A stretch of 64,000 bases of DNA, from assembly GCF_005938225.1 (NCBI RefSeq), contig NZ_VCPC01000002.1:744001-808000 (forward strand), given 5' to 3'. Source of the stretch: Arenibacterium halophilum (lineage in GTDB: Bacteria > Pseudomonadota > Alphaproteobacteria > Rhodobacterales > Rhodobacteraceae). Each line of letters opens with the position of its first letter. Within the stretch, counting starts at the first letter, position 1. The notes beneath the pieces are model-generated. The model was not told the DNA's origin. It did no database searches and saw only the letters and a list, made by a program, of their open reading frames with translations. Below, one piece after another: positions 17,415 to 27,010 of the stretch. The translations under genes were made by a program, and so were the position numbers.

Positions 17415-18992
17415 ATGACCAAGCTTTCACGCGCCCTGAGCCTGTCGGCTTCAGCACTCGCGCTGGCCCTGGCCGCCGGAACGGCTTCGGCCGAGACAAT
17501 CCGCTGGGCCCGTGTGGCCGATGCGCTGACGCTCGACCCGCACAGCCAGAACGAAGGGCCGACACTGACCCTGCTGCGCCACATCTACAGCACGCTGGTA
17601 TCGCGCAATGCCGACGGCACGCTTGAACCCAGCCTTGCCACCAGCTGGGAAATCCACCCCGACGATCCTTCGATCTGGGTTCTGACCCTGCGCGAGGGCG
17701 TTACCTTTCAGGACGGCTCTGCCTTTACCGCCGAAGACGTTGTCTTTTCCTACGAACGTGTTCTGCACGAAAGCTCGGGCTTCCGCGCCATCCATGCCGA
17801 TGTCGAAGGCGCCGAGGCGATCGACGATTATACCGTGCATGTGAAAATGTCCGGTCCGTCGCCGCTGTATCCCAACAACCTGACCAACTTCTTCATCGTC
17901 GACAAGGATTGGGCCGAGGCCAACGATGTGGTCGCGCCGCAGAACTTTGCCGCGGGCGAAGAAAACTTTGCCGTCCGCAACACCAACGGCACCGGGCCGT
18001 ACAAGCTGGTATCCCGCGATCCCGAAGTGCGCACCGTGATGGAAGCCTTCGACGGTTTCTGGGGCGACGCGCCTGCCGCGACCGAGGTGATCTATCAACC
18101 GATCCCCGAAGCCGCGACCCGCATTGCGGCGCTGCTGTCGGGCGAAGTCGATTTCGTGCAGGACGTTCCGGTTCAGGACATCGCGCGGCTGGAGCAGACC
18201 GACGGTGTAAAGGTCGTCACCGGCCCCGAAAACCGCAACCTCTTCTTCTCCTATGACATGACGTCGGAGAAACTGCGCTCGTCGAACGTGGACGACAACC
18301 CGTTCTCGCATCCCGAGATCCGCGAAGCCATGGCGCTGACGCTGGACCGTGATGCCATCCAGAAGGTGGTCATGCGCGGCCAGTCGCAGCCCTCTGCCGC
18401 GCCGCTGCCGCCCTTCGTGAACGGCTGGACGGAAGAGATGAACGCCTACGACGCGCCGGATGTTGCCCGTGCGACGGAACTGGTGAAATCTGTCTATCCC
18501 GACGGCTTCTCGGTGCAGCTTGACTGCCCGAATGACCGCTATCTGAACGACGAAGCGATCTGTCAGGCCGTCGTTGGCATGATGGGCCGGATCGGCATCG
18601 ACGTGTCGCTGAACGCACAGTCGCGATCGCTCCATTTCCCACTGATCGAGAAATGGGAAACCGATTTCTATCTGCTGGGCTGGGGCGTACCGACATTTGA
18701 CTCGGCCTATATCTTCAACTTCCTCGTCCACACCCGTGAAGACTCTTATGGCGCCTACAACGGCGGCAAGTATTCCAACGCCGAGGTCGATGCGAAGATC
18801 GAAGAGATCGCCACGATGACCGATCTTGAGGCCCGCGATGCCGTGATCGGCGAAATCTGGGATCAGGTGATGGAAGATCGCGTCTTCCTGAACGTGCACA
18901 ACCAGCTGCTGGCCTATGCGGTGAAGGATGGTCTCAACATCGAGGTGCACCCCGAGAACCAGCCGACCATGTGGACCGTGACGTTCGACTGA
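17415..18992 (+). CDS. ABC transporter substrate-binding protein, family 5 (DppA/OppA-like)
   Basis: Periplasmic protein of 525 residues in the peptide/opine/nickel-binding SBP_bac_5 family. The ATG at 17415 has a CAGGAG site and opens a signal peptide (LSLSASALALALAAGTASA). Family patterns seen are ALTLDPHSQNEG, LREGVTFQDGSAFTAEDVVF and GTGPYKLVS. It heads a complete operon with two permeases and two ATPases. The ligand could be a peptide, opine, or other small amine or acid; nothing in the operon besides transport genes narrows it. Confidence 0.92.
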   Translation: MTKLSRALSLSASALALALAAGTASAETIRWARVADALTLDPHSQNEGPTLTLLRHIYSTLVSRNADGTLEPSLATSWEIHPDDPSIWVLTLREGVTFQDGSAFTAEDVVFSYERVLHESSGFRAIHADVEGAEAIDDYTVHVKMSGPSPLYPNNLTNFFIVDKDWAEANDVVAPQNFAAGEENFAVRNTNGTGPYKLVSRDPEVRTVMEAFDGFWGDAPAATEVIYQPIPEAATRIAALLSGEVDFVQDVPVQDIARLEQTDGVKVVTGPENRNLFFSYDMTSEKLRSSNVDDNPFSHPEIREAMALTLDRDAIQKVVMRGQSQPSAAPLPPFVNGWTEEMNAYDAPDVARATELVKSVYPDGFSVQLDCPNDRYLNDEAICQAVVGMMGRIGIDVSLNAQSRSLHFPLIEKWETDFYLLGWGVPTFDSAYIFNFLVHTREDSYGAYNGGKYSNAEVDAKIEEIATMTDLEARDAVIGEIWDQVMEDRVFLNVHNQLLAYAVKDGLNIEVHPENQPTMWTVTFD

Positions 18993-19011
18993 TCGGACAA
19001 CCGGTAACACG

Positions 19012-19045
19012 CGCCCGGCCGGCCTTTCTGGTCGGCCGGGCGTTT
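19012..19045 (+). terminator. Intrinsic terminator/attenuator after the Dpp-type binding-protein gene
   Basis: Bases 19012-19024 pair with 19030-19042 over 13 positions (one G-U) around the loop TTTCT, followed by TTT. It lies 19 bp after the stop codon and inside the operon, as for the LIV operon. Confidence 0.75.
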
Positions 19046-19132
19046 CCAGTCGAAGCAGCCCACCATTACGATCCGGACCGGCCGCCCAGACGTCGAAGCC
19101 CCGCCACGCGCGCCTCATGACGGGACAGAAAA

Positions 19133-20119
19133 ATGATCGCATTCATCATCCGCCGCCTTATCCAGTCGATCATCGTCATGGTCGCTGTTGCTGCGGTGTC
19201 CTTCGCGCTGTTCCGCTTTGTCGGTGATCCGATCAATTCGATGGTCGGGCAGGAAGCCTCGATCGACGACCGGCAGGCGCTGCGCGACAGTCTTGGTCTG
19301 AACGATCCGATCATCACGCAGTTCGGTCGTTTCATAGGCAATGCTTTGCAAGGCGAATTCGGTATTTCCTACCGTCTTCAGATGCCGGTTACCGAACTTA
19401 TCATGCAGCGCCTCCCGGCCACGCTTGAGCTTGCGCTGGTCTCGGGGACACTGGCCTTCATCACCGGGCTGGGGCTGGGCGTTTATACGGCTTTGCGACG
19501 GCGCGGAGTGCTGTCGAACGTTATCATGACCGGCTCGCTGATCGGTGTGTCGCTGCCCACCTTCCTGATCGGTGTCCTGCTGATCTGGGTTTTCGCGGTC
19601 GAGCTGCGCTGGCTGCCGTCGAACGGCCGCGGAGAGGTCGTCTCTATCGGGTCGTGGTGGTCGACCGGGTTCCTCACCACCTCGGGGCGGCTGGCGCTGA
19701 TCCTTCCGGCGATCACGCTGGGGCTGTACCAGATGACGCTGATCATGCGGCTGGTGCGGGCCGAATTGCTTGAGGTGCTGCGCTCTGACTTTATCAAATT
19801 CGCCCGTGCACGTGGCCTGTCGGCCCGCGCGGTGAATTTCGGCCACGCGCTGAAAAACACGCTTGTTCCGGTTATCACGATTACCGGGCTGCAGCTTGGG
19901 TCGATCATCGCCTTCGCCATCATCACCGAGACGGTGTTCAACTGGCCGGGTGTCGGCGCGCTGTTCATCAGTTCGGTCCGCTTTGTCGATGTGCCGGTGA
20001 TGTCGGCCTATCTGATGATGATCGCGCTGATCTTCGTCATCATAAACCTGATTGTCGATCTGCTGTACTACGCGGTCGATCCACGTCTGCGCGTTGATCG
20101 CGCAGCGCACAGCCATTGA
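19133..20119 (+). CDS. ABC transporter permease, DppB type
   Basis: Inner-membrane permease of 328 residues. The N-terminus MIAFIIRRLIQSIIVMVAV and the motifs RLPATLELALVS and EVLRSDFIKFARARGLS (the EAA-loop that contacts the ATPases) are characteristic of DppB. It pairs with the DppC-type gene that starts 10 bp later. Confidence 0.92.
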   Translation: MIAFIIRRLIQSIIVMVAVAAVSFALFRFVGDPINSMVGQEASIDDRQALRDSLGLNDPIITQFGRFIGNALQGEFGISYRLQMPVTELIMQRLPATLELALVSGTLAFITGLGLGVYTALRRRGVLSNVIMTGSLIGVSLPTFLIGVLLIWVFAVELRWLPSNGRGEVVSIGSWWSTGFLTTSGRLALILPAITLGLYQMTLIMRLVRAELLEVLRSDFIKFARARGLSARAVNFGHALKNTLVPVITITGLQLGSIIAFAIITETVFNWPGVGALFISSVRFVDVPVMSAYLMMIALIFVIINLIVDLLYYAVDPRLRVDRAAHSH

Positions 20120-20129
20120 GGAGCCACCC

Positions 20130-21080
20130 ATGACTCCGGAAACACAAGCCCCCCAGACAAAGGCGCCCGGCCGCCTGTACCGCGCGTGGGACAGTGATCT
20201 GGCCTATGCCTTTCGTACCGCGCCGGTTGCCATCGTGGCAACGCTGGTGGTGCTGGTTGTCGTCTTCTGTTCCGTCTTTGCGCCCCTGATTGCGCCGATG
20301 AACCCCTACAATCCGGCCGCGCTGAACCTGATGAACGGCTTCACCCCTCCGATGGAGCCGAATGCCTTTACCGGAGAGGTGTTTCTGCTTGGGGCAGACG
20401 GGCAGGGGCGCGATATGCTGTCGACTATCATGTACGGCACGCGCACCTCGCTGTTCGTCGGGGCGATGGCGGTACTGTTCGCGATGGTCATGGGCATTTC
20501 CATCGGGCTTTTCGCCGGCTGGCGTGGCGGCTGGGTCGACAGCGCGTTGATGCGGATCGCGGATGTGCAGCTGGCCTTTCCGGCGATCCTGATCGCGCTG
20601 CTGGTGTTCGGCATCGCCCGGGGCTTCATTCCCGACGGCCTGCGCGACCAGCTGGCCATCTGGGTACTGATCGTCGCCATCGGGCTGTCGGACTGGGTGC
20701 AATTCGCCCGCGTGGTGCGCGGGGCCTCGATGGTCGAGAAGAACAAGGAATACGTGCAGGCCGCGCAGGTGATCGGAGCGCATCCGCTCAAGATCATGTT
20801 CCGCCATATCCTGCCCAACGTGATGGGGCCGGTGCTGGTCATCGCCACCATCAGCCTTGCGCTGGCAATCATCGCCGAGGCGACGCTGTCGTTTCTTGGC
20901 GTCGGCGTCCCTCCGACCCAGCCCAGCCTTGGGACGCTGATCCGGGTTGGTCAGGGCTTCCTGATTTCCGGAGAGTGGTGGATCCTGCTGTTTCCCGCTG
21001 TCACGCTGCTTGCGCTGGCGCTCTCGGTCAATCTGCTGGGCGACTGGCTGCGCGACGCCTTGAACCCGCGCCTGCGATAA
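20130..21080 (+). CDS. ABC transporter permease, DppC type
   Basis: Second permease, 316 residues from the ATG at 20130, which has a GAGGAG site just before it. It has the DppC cytoplasmic N-terminus, the LLGADGQGRDMLSTIMYGTR block, and the EAA-loop EYVQAAQVIGAHPLKIMFRH. The longer open frame back to 20052 overlaps the upstream gene and was not used. Confidence 0.92.
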   Translation: MTPETQAPQTKAPGRLYRAWDSDLAYAFRTAPVAIVATLVVLVVVFCSVFAPLIAPMNPYNPAALNLMNGFTPPMEPNAFTGEVFLLGADGQGRDMLSTIMYGTRTSLFVGAMAVLFAMVMGISIGLFAGWRGGWVDSALMRIADVQLAFPAILIALLVFGIARGFIPDGLRDQLAIWVLIVAIGLSDWVQFARVVRGASMVEKNKEYVQAAQVIGAHPLKIMFRHILPNVMGPVLVIATISLALAIIAEATLSFLGVGVPPTQPSLGTLIRVGQGFLISGEWWILLFPAVTLLALALSVNLLGDWLRDALNPRLR

Positions 21081-21091
21081 GGGAGCCCGCA

Positions 21092-22099
21092 ATGACTGAT
21101 GCAAAGACCGAACCGCTTTTGTCCGTCCGCGATCTTGTGGTCGAATTTCCAACACGCCGCGGTGTGCTGCGGGCGCTGGACCGGGTCAGTTTCGACATCA
21201 TGCCGGGCGAGGTTCTGGGCATGGTGGGCGAATCCGGTGCCGGCAAGTCGATCACCGGCGCGTCGATCATCGGCCTGATCGAGCCGCCGGGCCGGATCGC
21301 CAGCGGCGAGATACGCCTGAAGGGCGAGCGGATCGACACGCTTGGCCCCGAGGCGATGCGCCGGGTGCGCGGGCGGCGGATCGGGATGGTTTTTCAGGAC
21401 CCGCTGACCTCGCTCAATCCGCTGTATACCGTGGCGCAGCAGCTGACCGAAACGATCCGCACGCATATCGACATCTCGAAGGGCGAGGCGCGCAAACGCG
21501 CCATCGCCTTGCTGGACCGGGTCGGCATTCCGGCCGCAGCGCGCAGGATCGACGATTATCCGCACCATTTCTCGGGCGGGATGCGGCAGCGCGTGGTGAT
21601 CGCACTGGCGCTTTGCGCCGAACCCGAACTTGTCATCGCCGACGAGCCGACGACCGCGCTGGACGTGTCGGTGCAATCGCAGATCATCGAAGTGCTCAAG
21701 GATATCTGCGCCGAAAGGGGCGCGGCGGTCATGCTGATTACCCATGACATGGGCGTTATTGCCGAGACTGCGGACCGGGTCGCCGTTCTGTACGCTGGGC
21801 GGATGGCAGAGATCGGGCCCGTGCGCGACGTCATTACCGAGGCGCTGCATCCCTATACCGCCGGCCTCATGGGCTCGATCCCGACCCTGACGCAAGAAAC
21901 AGACCGGCTGGTGCAGATCCCCGGCGCGATGCCGCGGCTGCATGCCATCCCACAGGGCTGTGCCTTCAACCCCCGATGCGAGCGGGCCTTTGCCCCCTGC
22001 CGCGAGACGCGGCCCGATCTGATAAGCCGGGAGGGCGGTCGCGATGTCGCCTGCTGGCTCTACGACCCCGCCCGGACAGGAGAGTTGCGTGATGCCTGA
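21092..22099 (+). CDS. ABC transporter ATP-binding protein, DppD type
   Basis: ATPase of 335 residues starting at the ATG at 21092 after AAGGGAG. Walker A is GESGAGKS, signature is FSGGMRQRVVIALAL, and Walker B is LVIADEPTTALDVS. The C-terminus has the oligopeptide-transporter extension with GCAFNPRCERAFAPC, whose cysteines can carry an iron-sulfur cluster in characterised relatives. It overlaps the next gene by eight bases. Confidence 0.93.
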   Translation: MTDAKTEPLLSVRDLVVEFPTRRGVLRALDRVSFDIMPGEVLGMVGESGAGKSITGASIIGLIEPPGRIASGEIRLKGERIDTLGPEAMRRVRGRRIGMVFQDPLTSLNPLYTVAQQLTETIRTHIDISKGEARKRAIALLDRVGIPAAARRIDDYPHHFSGGMRQRVVIALALCAEPELVIADEPTTALDVSVQSQIIEVLKDICAERGAAVMLITHDMGVIAETADRVAVLYAGRMAEIGPVRDVITEALHPYTAGLMGSIPTLTQETDRLVQIPGAMPRLHAIPQGCAFNPRCERAFAPCRETRPDLISREGGRDVACWLYDPARTGELRDA

Positions 22100-23081
22100 C
22101 CCGCTTGTGAAAATCGAAGGCCTGACCCGTCGCTTCGATGTCTCGAAGCCCTGGCTCAACCGGGTGATCGAACGCGATGACAAGCAGTTCCTGACGGCCA
22201 ACGCCGATGTCAGCTTTGAAATCGCCAAGGGCGAGACCTTTGCGCTTGTCGGCGAAAGCGGGTCGGGCAAGTCCACCATCGCCAAGATGGTTGTCGGCCT
22301 GTTGCCACCATCGGCGGGCACCATCCGTTTTGATGGGCAGCGGATCGACGCAAGCCTTGGCATTCCGCGCAGCCTGCGCCGCCGGTTCCAGATGATCTTT
22401 CAGGATCCTTTCGCCAGCCTCAATCCACGCTGGCGGGTGGGGGAAATCATCTCGGAACCGATCCGTACGTTTGGTCTGATGAACGCCACCGATGCCAGGG
22501 CCGAAGCCGCGCGCCTGCTCGAGGTCGTCGGCCTGTCGGCTTCGGATGTAACAAAGTATCCGCACGAGTTCTCGGGCGGTCAGCGGCAGCGGATCGCCAT
22601 CGCGCGGGCTCTGTCCTCCAAGCCCGAATTCATTGTCTGCGACGAACCAACATCGGCGCTGGATGTCTCGGTTCAGGCGCAGATCCTGAACCTGATGCGG
22701 GACCTTCAGGATGAATTCGGCCTGACCTACCTTCTGATCAGCCACGATTTGTCGGTCGTGCGACACATGGCGACTCGGATCGGCGTGCTGTACCTTGGCC
22801 GTCTGGTCGAGGTCGCTCAGGGCAAGCGGTTGTTCGCAGAGCCACAGCATCCCTATACACGGATGCTGCTTGACGCGGTGCCGGATCTTGCCCTGTCAGG
22901 CCGTCGCCGCCGTCCTGTCGAAGGGGAAATCCCCAACCCGATCTCACCGCCGTCCGGCTGCGCGTTTCATCCCCGCTGCCCCTTGGCGTTTGATCGCTGC
23001 CGGACCGAAATTCCGCAGCCCAGGCCCACTCCGGCGGGGCAAGCCGCCTGCCACGCGCTGGACGACATGGTCCCGGCGTAA
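22092..23081 (+). CDS. ABC transporter ATP-binding protein, DppF type
   Basis: Second ATPase, 329 residues from the ATG at 22092 inside the end of the DppD-type gene. Walker A GESGSGKST, signature FSGGQRQRIAIARAL and Walker B FIVCDEPTSALDVS are clear, and the C-terminal GCAFHPRCPLAFDRC matches the oligopeptide extension. It completes the transporter. The antiporter gene downstream is convergent. Confidence 0.93.
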   Translation: MPDPLVKIEGLTRRFDVSKPWLNRVIERDDKQFLTANADVSFEIAKGETFALVGESGSGKSTIAKMVVGLLPPSAGTIRFDGQRIDASLGIPRSLRRRFQMIFQDPFASLNPRWRVGEIISEPIRTFGLMNATDARAEAARLLEVVGLSASDVTKYPHEFSGGQRQRIAIARALSSKPEFIVCDEPTSALDVSVQAQILNLMRDLQDEFGLTYLLISHDLSVVRHMATRIGVLYLGRLVEVAQGKRLFAEPQHPYTRMLLDAVPDLALSGRRRRPVEGEIPNPISPPSGCAFHPRCPLAFDRCRTEIPQPRPTPAGQAACHALDDMVPA

Positions 23082-23159
23082 ACGTTGATATCGCTATATT
23101 GCGCGGCAGCAACGGCGGTCGCGCCGCTGTGGGCCAGAGCGCGGGCATCAGACAGCGCG

Positions 23160-24401
23160 TCAGGTTTCGATTTTGCGCATGGCCCAGCTGACGCTGAAGC
23201 CATGTAAAATCGTGGACAGCAGAATGATCAGCCCGACCAGCGACCAAAGCTGACTTTCGTTCACGAATTCCATGTGGTTCATCGCGTAGCACAGATAGTA
23301 GATCGAACCGATCCCGCGCACGCCATAAACGGCGATGGCGGCCCGATCCTGGCGGGGCATATCGGTTCCCGCCAGGCTGAGCCATCCAGAGACCGGGCGC
23401 ACGATCAGGATCAGGATCAGGGCAATCCATACCTGGTTCCATGTCAGATCGGCAAACACGATCGGCAGGATAGACCCAAGTGCTATCAGCAGGACAGACG
23501 TCAGCGCGTGTTCAATCGACTCGGAAAAATCATGCAGCCGCCGGTGAAAGTGGTGGTCCTCCTCCACCCGCCGCAGGGTCAGCCCCATGACCGCAACAGC
23601 GATGAAGCCGTAGCCCTCCACCAGTTCGGTCGATCCGTAGCAGAGCAACACTCCGGCAAGCGCGATCACCCCCGAACCAGTATCCGCCAGCGGGGCCTTG
23701 CGTGGCACCGAGAACAGCACGAACGCAAGCGCACGACCGCCAGCCCATCCCGCGCAAGCGCCGATGGCGATGCGATAGCAGACATCCCAGGCGAACCATT
23801 CCACGGCCCAACTCCCGGGGTTCAGACCTTCGGCAGCCACAATCAGCCCCAGATAGACAAAGGGAAAGGCCAGACCGTCGTTCAACCCGGCTTCGGTTGT
23901 CAGGGTAAACCGTACGGGGTGCTCGCCCCCTTCATGTGGGGGGCCAACTTGCACATCGGCGGCCAGCACCGGGTCGGTTGGGGCCACCACAGCGCCAAGC
24001 AGGATCGCGCCGGCCACTGTCAATCCTTCCAACCCGATGCCAAGCAAGGCCACAAGCGTGATGGTCAGCGGCATACCAATGACCAGCAATCGGACGGTGG
24101 GCCCCCAGTTCCGCCAGGGTCTTACGCTGTCGATCCGCATGCCGGTTCCGAACAGCGCGATGATAACGGTCAGTTCGCTCAGCAGTTCCCAAGGCAAGGG
24201 CGTGTCTCGCGGGTCCGGGAGGGATGGTACGTCTGGAATAGCCAATGTGGCGACAGCGCCAAAAATGATCATCAGCGGCGCCGAGGCCGGTTCGTTGCGG
24301 CTGACAAGCCGAGGCAGCCAGCGCGCGGTGATGACAATTATTCCAATCGCCGCGAGGGCAATATGATAGGGATTCAGGGCAAAAAAAGAGTCCGGGATCA
24401 T
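23160..24401 (-). CDS. Cation:proton antiporter, CPA1/NhaP-like
   Basis: Inner-membrane exchanger of 413 residues with about 12 hydrophobic segments. The paired ion-site residues are in TTEAGLNDGLAFP (Asn-Asp, the electroneutral CPA1 form), and LLGAVVAPTDPVLAADV is the unwound-helix region of the family. It would exchange Na+ or K+ for H+. It is a single gene, convergent with the Dpp-type operon and 249 bp from the helicase gene that lies upstream on the same strand. Confidence 0.88.
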   Translation of the reverse strand: MIPDSFFALNPYHIALAAIGIIVITARWLPRLVSRNEPASAPLMIIFGAVATLAIPDVPSLPDPRDTPLPWELLSELTVIIALFGTGMRIDSVRPWRNWGPTVRLLVIGMPLTITLVALLGIGLEGLTVAGAILLGAVVAPTDPVLAADVQVGPPHEGGEHPVRFTLTTEAGLNDGLAFPFVYLGLIVAAEGLNPGSWAVEWFAWDVCYRIAIGACAGWAGGRALAFVLFSVPRKAPLADTGSGVIALAGVLLCYGSTELVEGYGFIAVAVMGLTLRRVEEDHHFHRRLHDFSESIEHALTSVLLIALGSILPIVFADLTWNQVWIALILILIVRPVSGWLSLAGTDMPRQDRAAIAVYGVRGIGSIYYLCYAMNHMEFVNESQLWSLVGLIILLSTILHGFSVSWAMRKIET

Positions 24402-24650
24402 GGGGGCGTCAATTCAAGAAAGTGTTGAATTGAAATTTTAGGTCTCGTGCCCGTTCTGGCAACGACTTATGCGGGGTCGACGGCCCTGTCAGGTTGCATG
24501 AAGCCGCGTGCTGATTGGACGCAAGCGGACCGGGGGCGGTTGGCGGATAGGCGATTGGTCACAGCATGTTGCACCGCTCGCCGCGGTGTCGCGTCGCGTC
24601 GTGTTCGCTTGAATCGTGAAACGCATGGCCCTGTATCGGCCGTGCGCCAC

Positions 24651-26600
24651 CTATTTTCCACCACGTGTCGGCTTGATACTCTTGGATGGGCGCTTGGCGC
24701 TGCTGGCCTTGCTTCGCGGTTTTCCAGACCCTTTGCCCAACGCGGTCACCGCCGCGCGCGCGCGGTTCTTCTTGCTGCTCGGCTTGCCTTTGGGCGGCGG
24801 CGGCCCCTTGGGCTTGCGGTATGGTCTGGCGGCGTTTCCGGGCTCGGCAGCGGGACTTTCGATTGCGTCCTTGCGGCTGTCGCTTGCCCGGTACGTGCGG
24901 TCGCGATCGGGCGTCGCGGCCTCATCAGCCTCTTGCCGGGCAGACGCTTGCGCCTTGTGCCGATGCGGTTTGGCACTGGTTGTCTTGCGGCTGGCACCAT
25001 CCCGTTTGAACCCGCCTCCTTTGCCGGCGAGGTCGGGTGGCGAGGCAAGCTGGGTGATCTGCGCACCCTTTTCCAGTTCCATGCTTTCGCCGACCGTTGC
25101 AAGAAAACCGGCGACGGCGGCGTTGCTGATCTGCACGAAACTCTGGTCGCTCTGAACCCGAATTGCGCCGATGTCGTCTTTTGACAGGCCGCCTGCCTTG
25201 CACAGCATCGGCAACAGCCGGCGCGGTTCGGCGCCCGCGTCGCGGCCACCCGACACTGCGAACCACGTCGCCGGGCCAAACTCTCTGGCGCGCTCCGGTT
25301 TGGCGTCCAAGTCTGCCAGTTCTTCCGGCGGGGCGCGCAGCGTGTGCAGCAGGCGCAGGTACCCGGCGGCGAGCTGCTCGGGCGAAAACGCTTCCAGAAG
25401 CCGGTTCACGCTCTCCTGCTCGTCCTCGGTTGCCACTTCTTGCCACGACGGGTCCGAAAACAGCCGCTCTTCGTCCATCGCGCGGACATCGGCCGCAGAC
25501 GGAGCCATACCCCAGTCGGCCCGAAGCTTGGCCCACCCCAGCAATCGCTCGGCCTTCTTGCGCGTGCGCGGCGTGACGACCAGAACGCTCACACCCTTGC
25601 GCCCGGCGCGCCCCGTGCGGCCGGAGCGGTGCAACAGGGTTTCCTGGTTGGACGGCAGTTCGGCATGAACGACCAGATCGAGCCGCGGCAGGTCGATCCC
25701 GCGCGCGGCGACATCGGTCGCCACGCAGACCTGCGCGCGCCCGTCACGCATGGATTGCAAGGCGTGTGTGCGTTCGGACTGCGACAGTTCGCCCGACAAG
25801 GCCACTGCGTTGAACCCGCGGTTCGACAGCCGCGCCGCCAGCCTGTTGACCGTGGCACGCGTGTTGGCAAAGACCAGCGCGCTGGGGGCCTCGTAGTACC
25901 GCAACGTGTTGATGACCGCGTTGTCCATATCCCGTTCGGCCGCCATCAGCGCGCGGTACTCAATATCGGTGTGCTGCGGGGTTTCGGATTTGGCGACGAT
26001 CCGTTCGGCGTCAGTCTGGTACCCTTTCGCCAGTGCGGCGATGGCGGGCGGAACGGTCGCCGAAAACAGCAGGGTCTGCCGGTCCGCGGGCAATTCGTCG
26101 AGAATGAATTCAAGCTCTTCGCGGAACCCGAGGTCGAGCATCTCGTCGGCCTCGTCCAGCACAACGGCACGTACGGCGGAGAGGTCGATAGAGCCGCGCA
26201 TGATGTGGTCGCGCAGCCGCCCCGGCGTTGCGGCAACGATATGCGCCCCGCGTTCCAGCGCGCGGCGTTCGTCGCGCATGTCCATGCCGCCAACGCAAGA
26301 GGCCAGAACCACCCCCGCCTTGGCGTACAGCCACCCGAGCTCGCGTTTGACCTGCAAGGCCAACTCGCGCGTCGGGGCAATGACCAGCGCCAGAGGTGTG
26401 GCGCCCGGCGCAAAGGCATCATCTTCCCCTAAAAGTGTGGGCGCGATGGCAAGGCCGAACCCCAGTGTCTTGCCCGAACCGGTCTGCGCCGAAACAAGCA
26501 GATCGCGACCTTCCAGAGCGGGGTCGAGCACGGCGGTCTGAACCGGGGTCAATGTGGAATAGCCACGGTCATCCAGGGCCGCTCGAAGTGCAGGGTGCAT
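24651..26600 (-). CDS. DEAD-box RNA helicase with DbpA-type RNA-binding domain
   Basis: ATP-dependent RNA helicase of 649 residues. Motifs in order: AQTGSGKT (I), PTRELALQ (Ia), ATPGRL (Ib), DEAD (II), SAT (III), HRSGRTGRAG (VI). A DbpA/CsdA-type RNA-binding domain (about 460-530) and a Lys/Arg/Pro-rich tail follow. The ATG at 26600 begins MHPALRAALDDRGYSTLTPVQ, the usual Q-motif start; the open frame continues 79 residues upstream but those are Arg-rich and non-conserved. Such helicases act in ribosome assembly and cold adaptation. More than 400 bp without a clear gene precede it, so a long 5' leader is possible. Confidence 0.9.
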   Translation of the reverse strand: MHPALRAALDDRGYSTLTPVQTAVLDPALEGRDLLVSAQTGSGKTLGFGLAIAPTLLGEDDAFAPGATPLALVIAPTRELALQVKRELGWLYAKAGVVLASCVGGMDMRDERRALERGAHIVAATPGRLRDHIMRGSIDLSAVRAVVLDEADEMLDLGFREELEFILDELPADRQTLLFSATVPPAIAALAKGYQTDAERIVAKSETPQHTDIEYRALMAAERDMDNAVINTLRYYEAPSALVFANTRATVNRLAARLSNRGFNAVALSGELSQSERTHALQSMRDGRAQVCVATDVAARGIDLPRLDLVVHAELPSNQETLLHRSGRTGRAGRKGVSVLVVTPRTRKKAERLLGWAKLRADWGMAPSAADVRAMDEERLFSDPSWQEVATEDEQESVNRLLEAFSPEQLAAGYLRLLHTLRAPPEELADLDAKPERAREFGPATWFAVSGGRDAGAEPRRLLPMLCKAGGLSKDDIGAIRVQSDQSFVQISNAAVAGFLATVGESMELEKGAQITQLASPPDLAGKGGGFKRDGASRKTTSAKPHRHKAQASARQEADEAATPDRDRTYRASDSRKDAIESPAAEPGNAARPYRKPKGPPPPKGKPSSKKNRARAAVTALGKGSGKPRSKASSAKRPSKSIKPTRGGK

Positions 26601-27010
26601 TGGAATCTTACTCTCGGGACCTGCTGTAGGCCATCCTGGCCGGCCAGCGGTTATGTTTCGCGCCGGCAAGGGCGCATGGACAGCCGCACTTAGGGCAATT
26701 GCAGCCACTTGTATAGGTCCAAGGGCGCGTCGGCGCCGTCTGGGGCGCCGTGTCGCATCGGTGAAAGACCTGATCGCATGTGGGCGGGTGCTGTGCCAGC
26801 GGCGACCAAACCTTTCAATTTGCTCTTCTCGCGGCAATTGCAGTGGGCCCGGCAGCCTGCTTCAGCCGAGAACTTTGCCTCTCCCGAGGTCCGAAATGCG
26901 AAGGGAGTCGCGGTTCTTGGCTTGCATCTCAAGGTCTGCTTTGGCTGAGGCCTTGTATCAACCTGTCGTTTGTCTTGACTAATGGGCGACCTGATTGTCA
27001 CCCTCTTTAA
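26601..27010. other. Intergenic stretch upstream of the helicase gene
   Basis: No convincing gene. It holds an 11-base direct repeat, GGCAATTGCAG, at 26694-26704 and 26833-26843, 139 bp apart, and a palindrome TGGCCGGCCA at 26637-26646. A minus-strand open frame covers much of it but has no recognisable domain. It could contain a long helicase leader or gene debris. Confidence 0.3.

Noticed and set aside
17451-19142. 563-codon open frame on the minus strand
   Set aside because: Lies antisense to the family-5 binding-protein gene; His/Arg/Gly-rich translation without motifs, typical of GC-rich antisense frames.
19115-20131. 338-codon minus-strand open frame
   Set aside because: Antisense to the DppB-type permease; Arg/Gln/Asp-rich and of low complexity.
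26637-26646. TGGCCGGCCA palindrome
   Set aside because: Short GC palindromes are expected by chance at this GC content.
26601-26837. N-terminal extension of the helicase
   Set aside because: Arg-rich, unlike family N-termini; the Q-motif start at 26600 is preferred.
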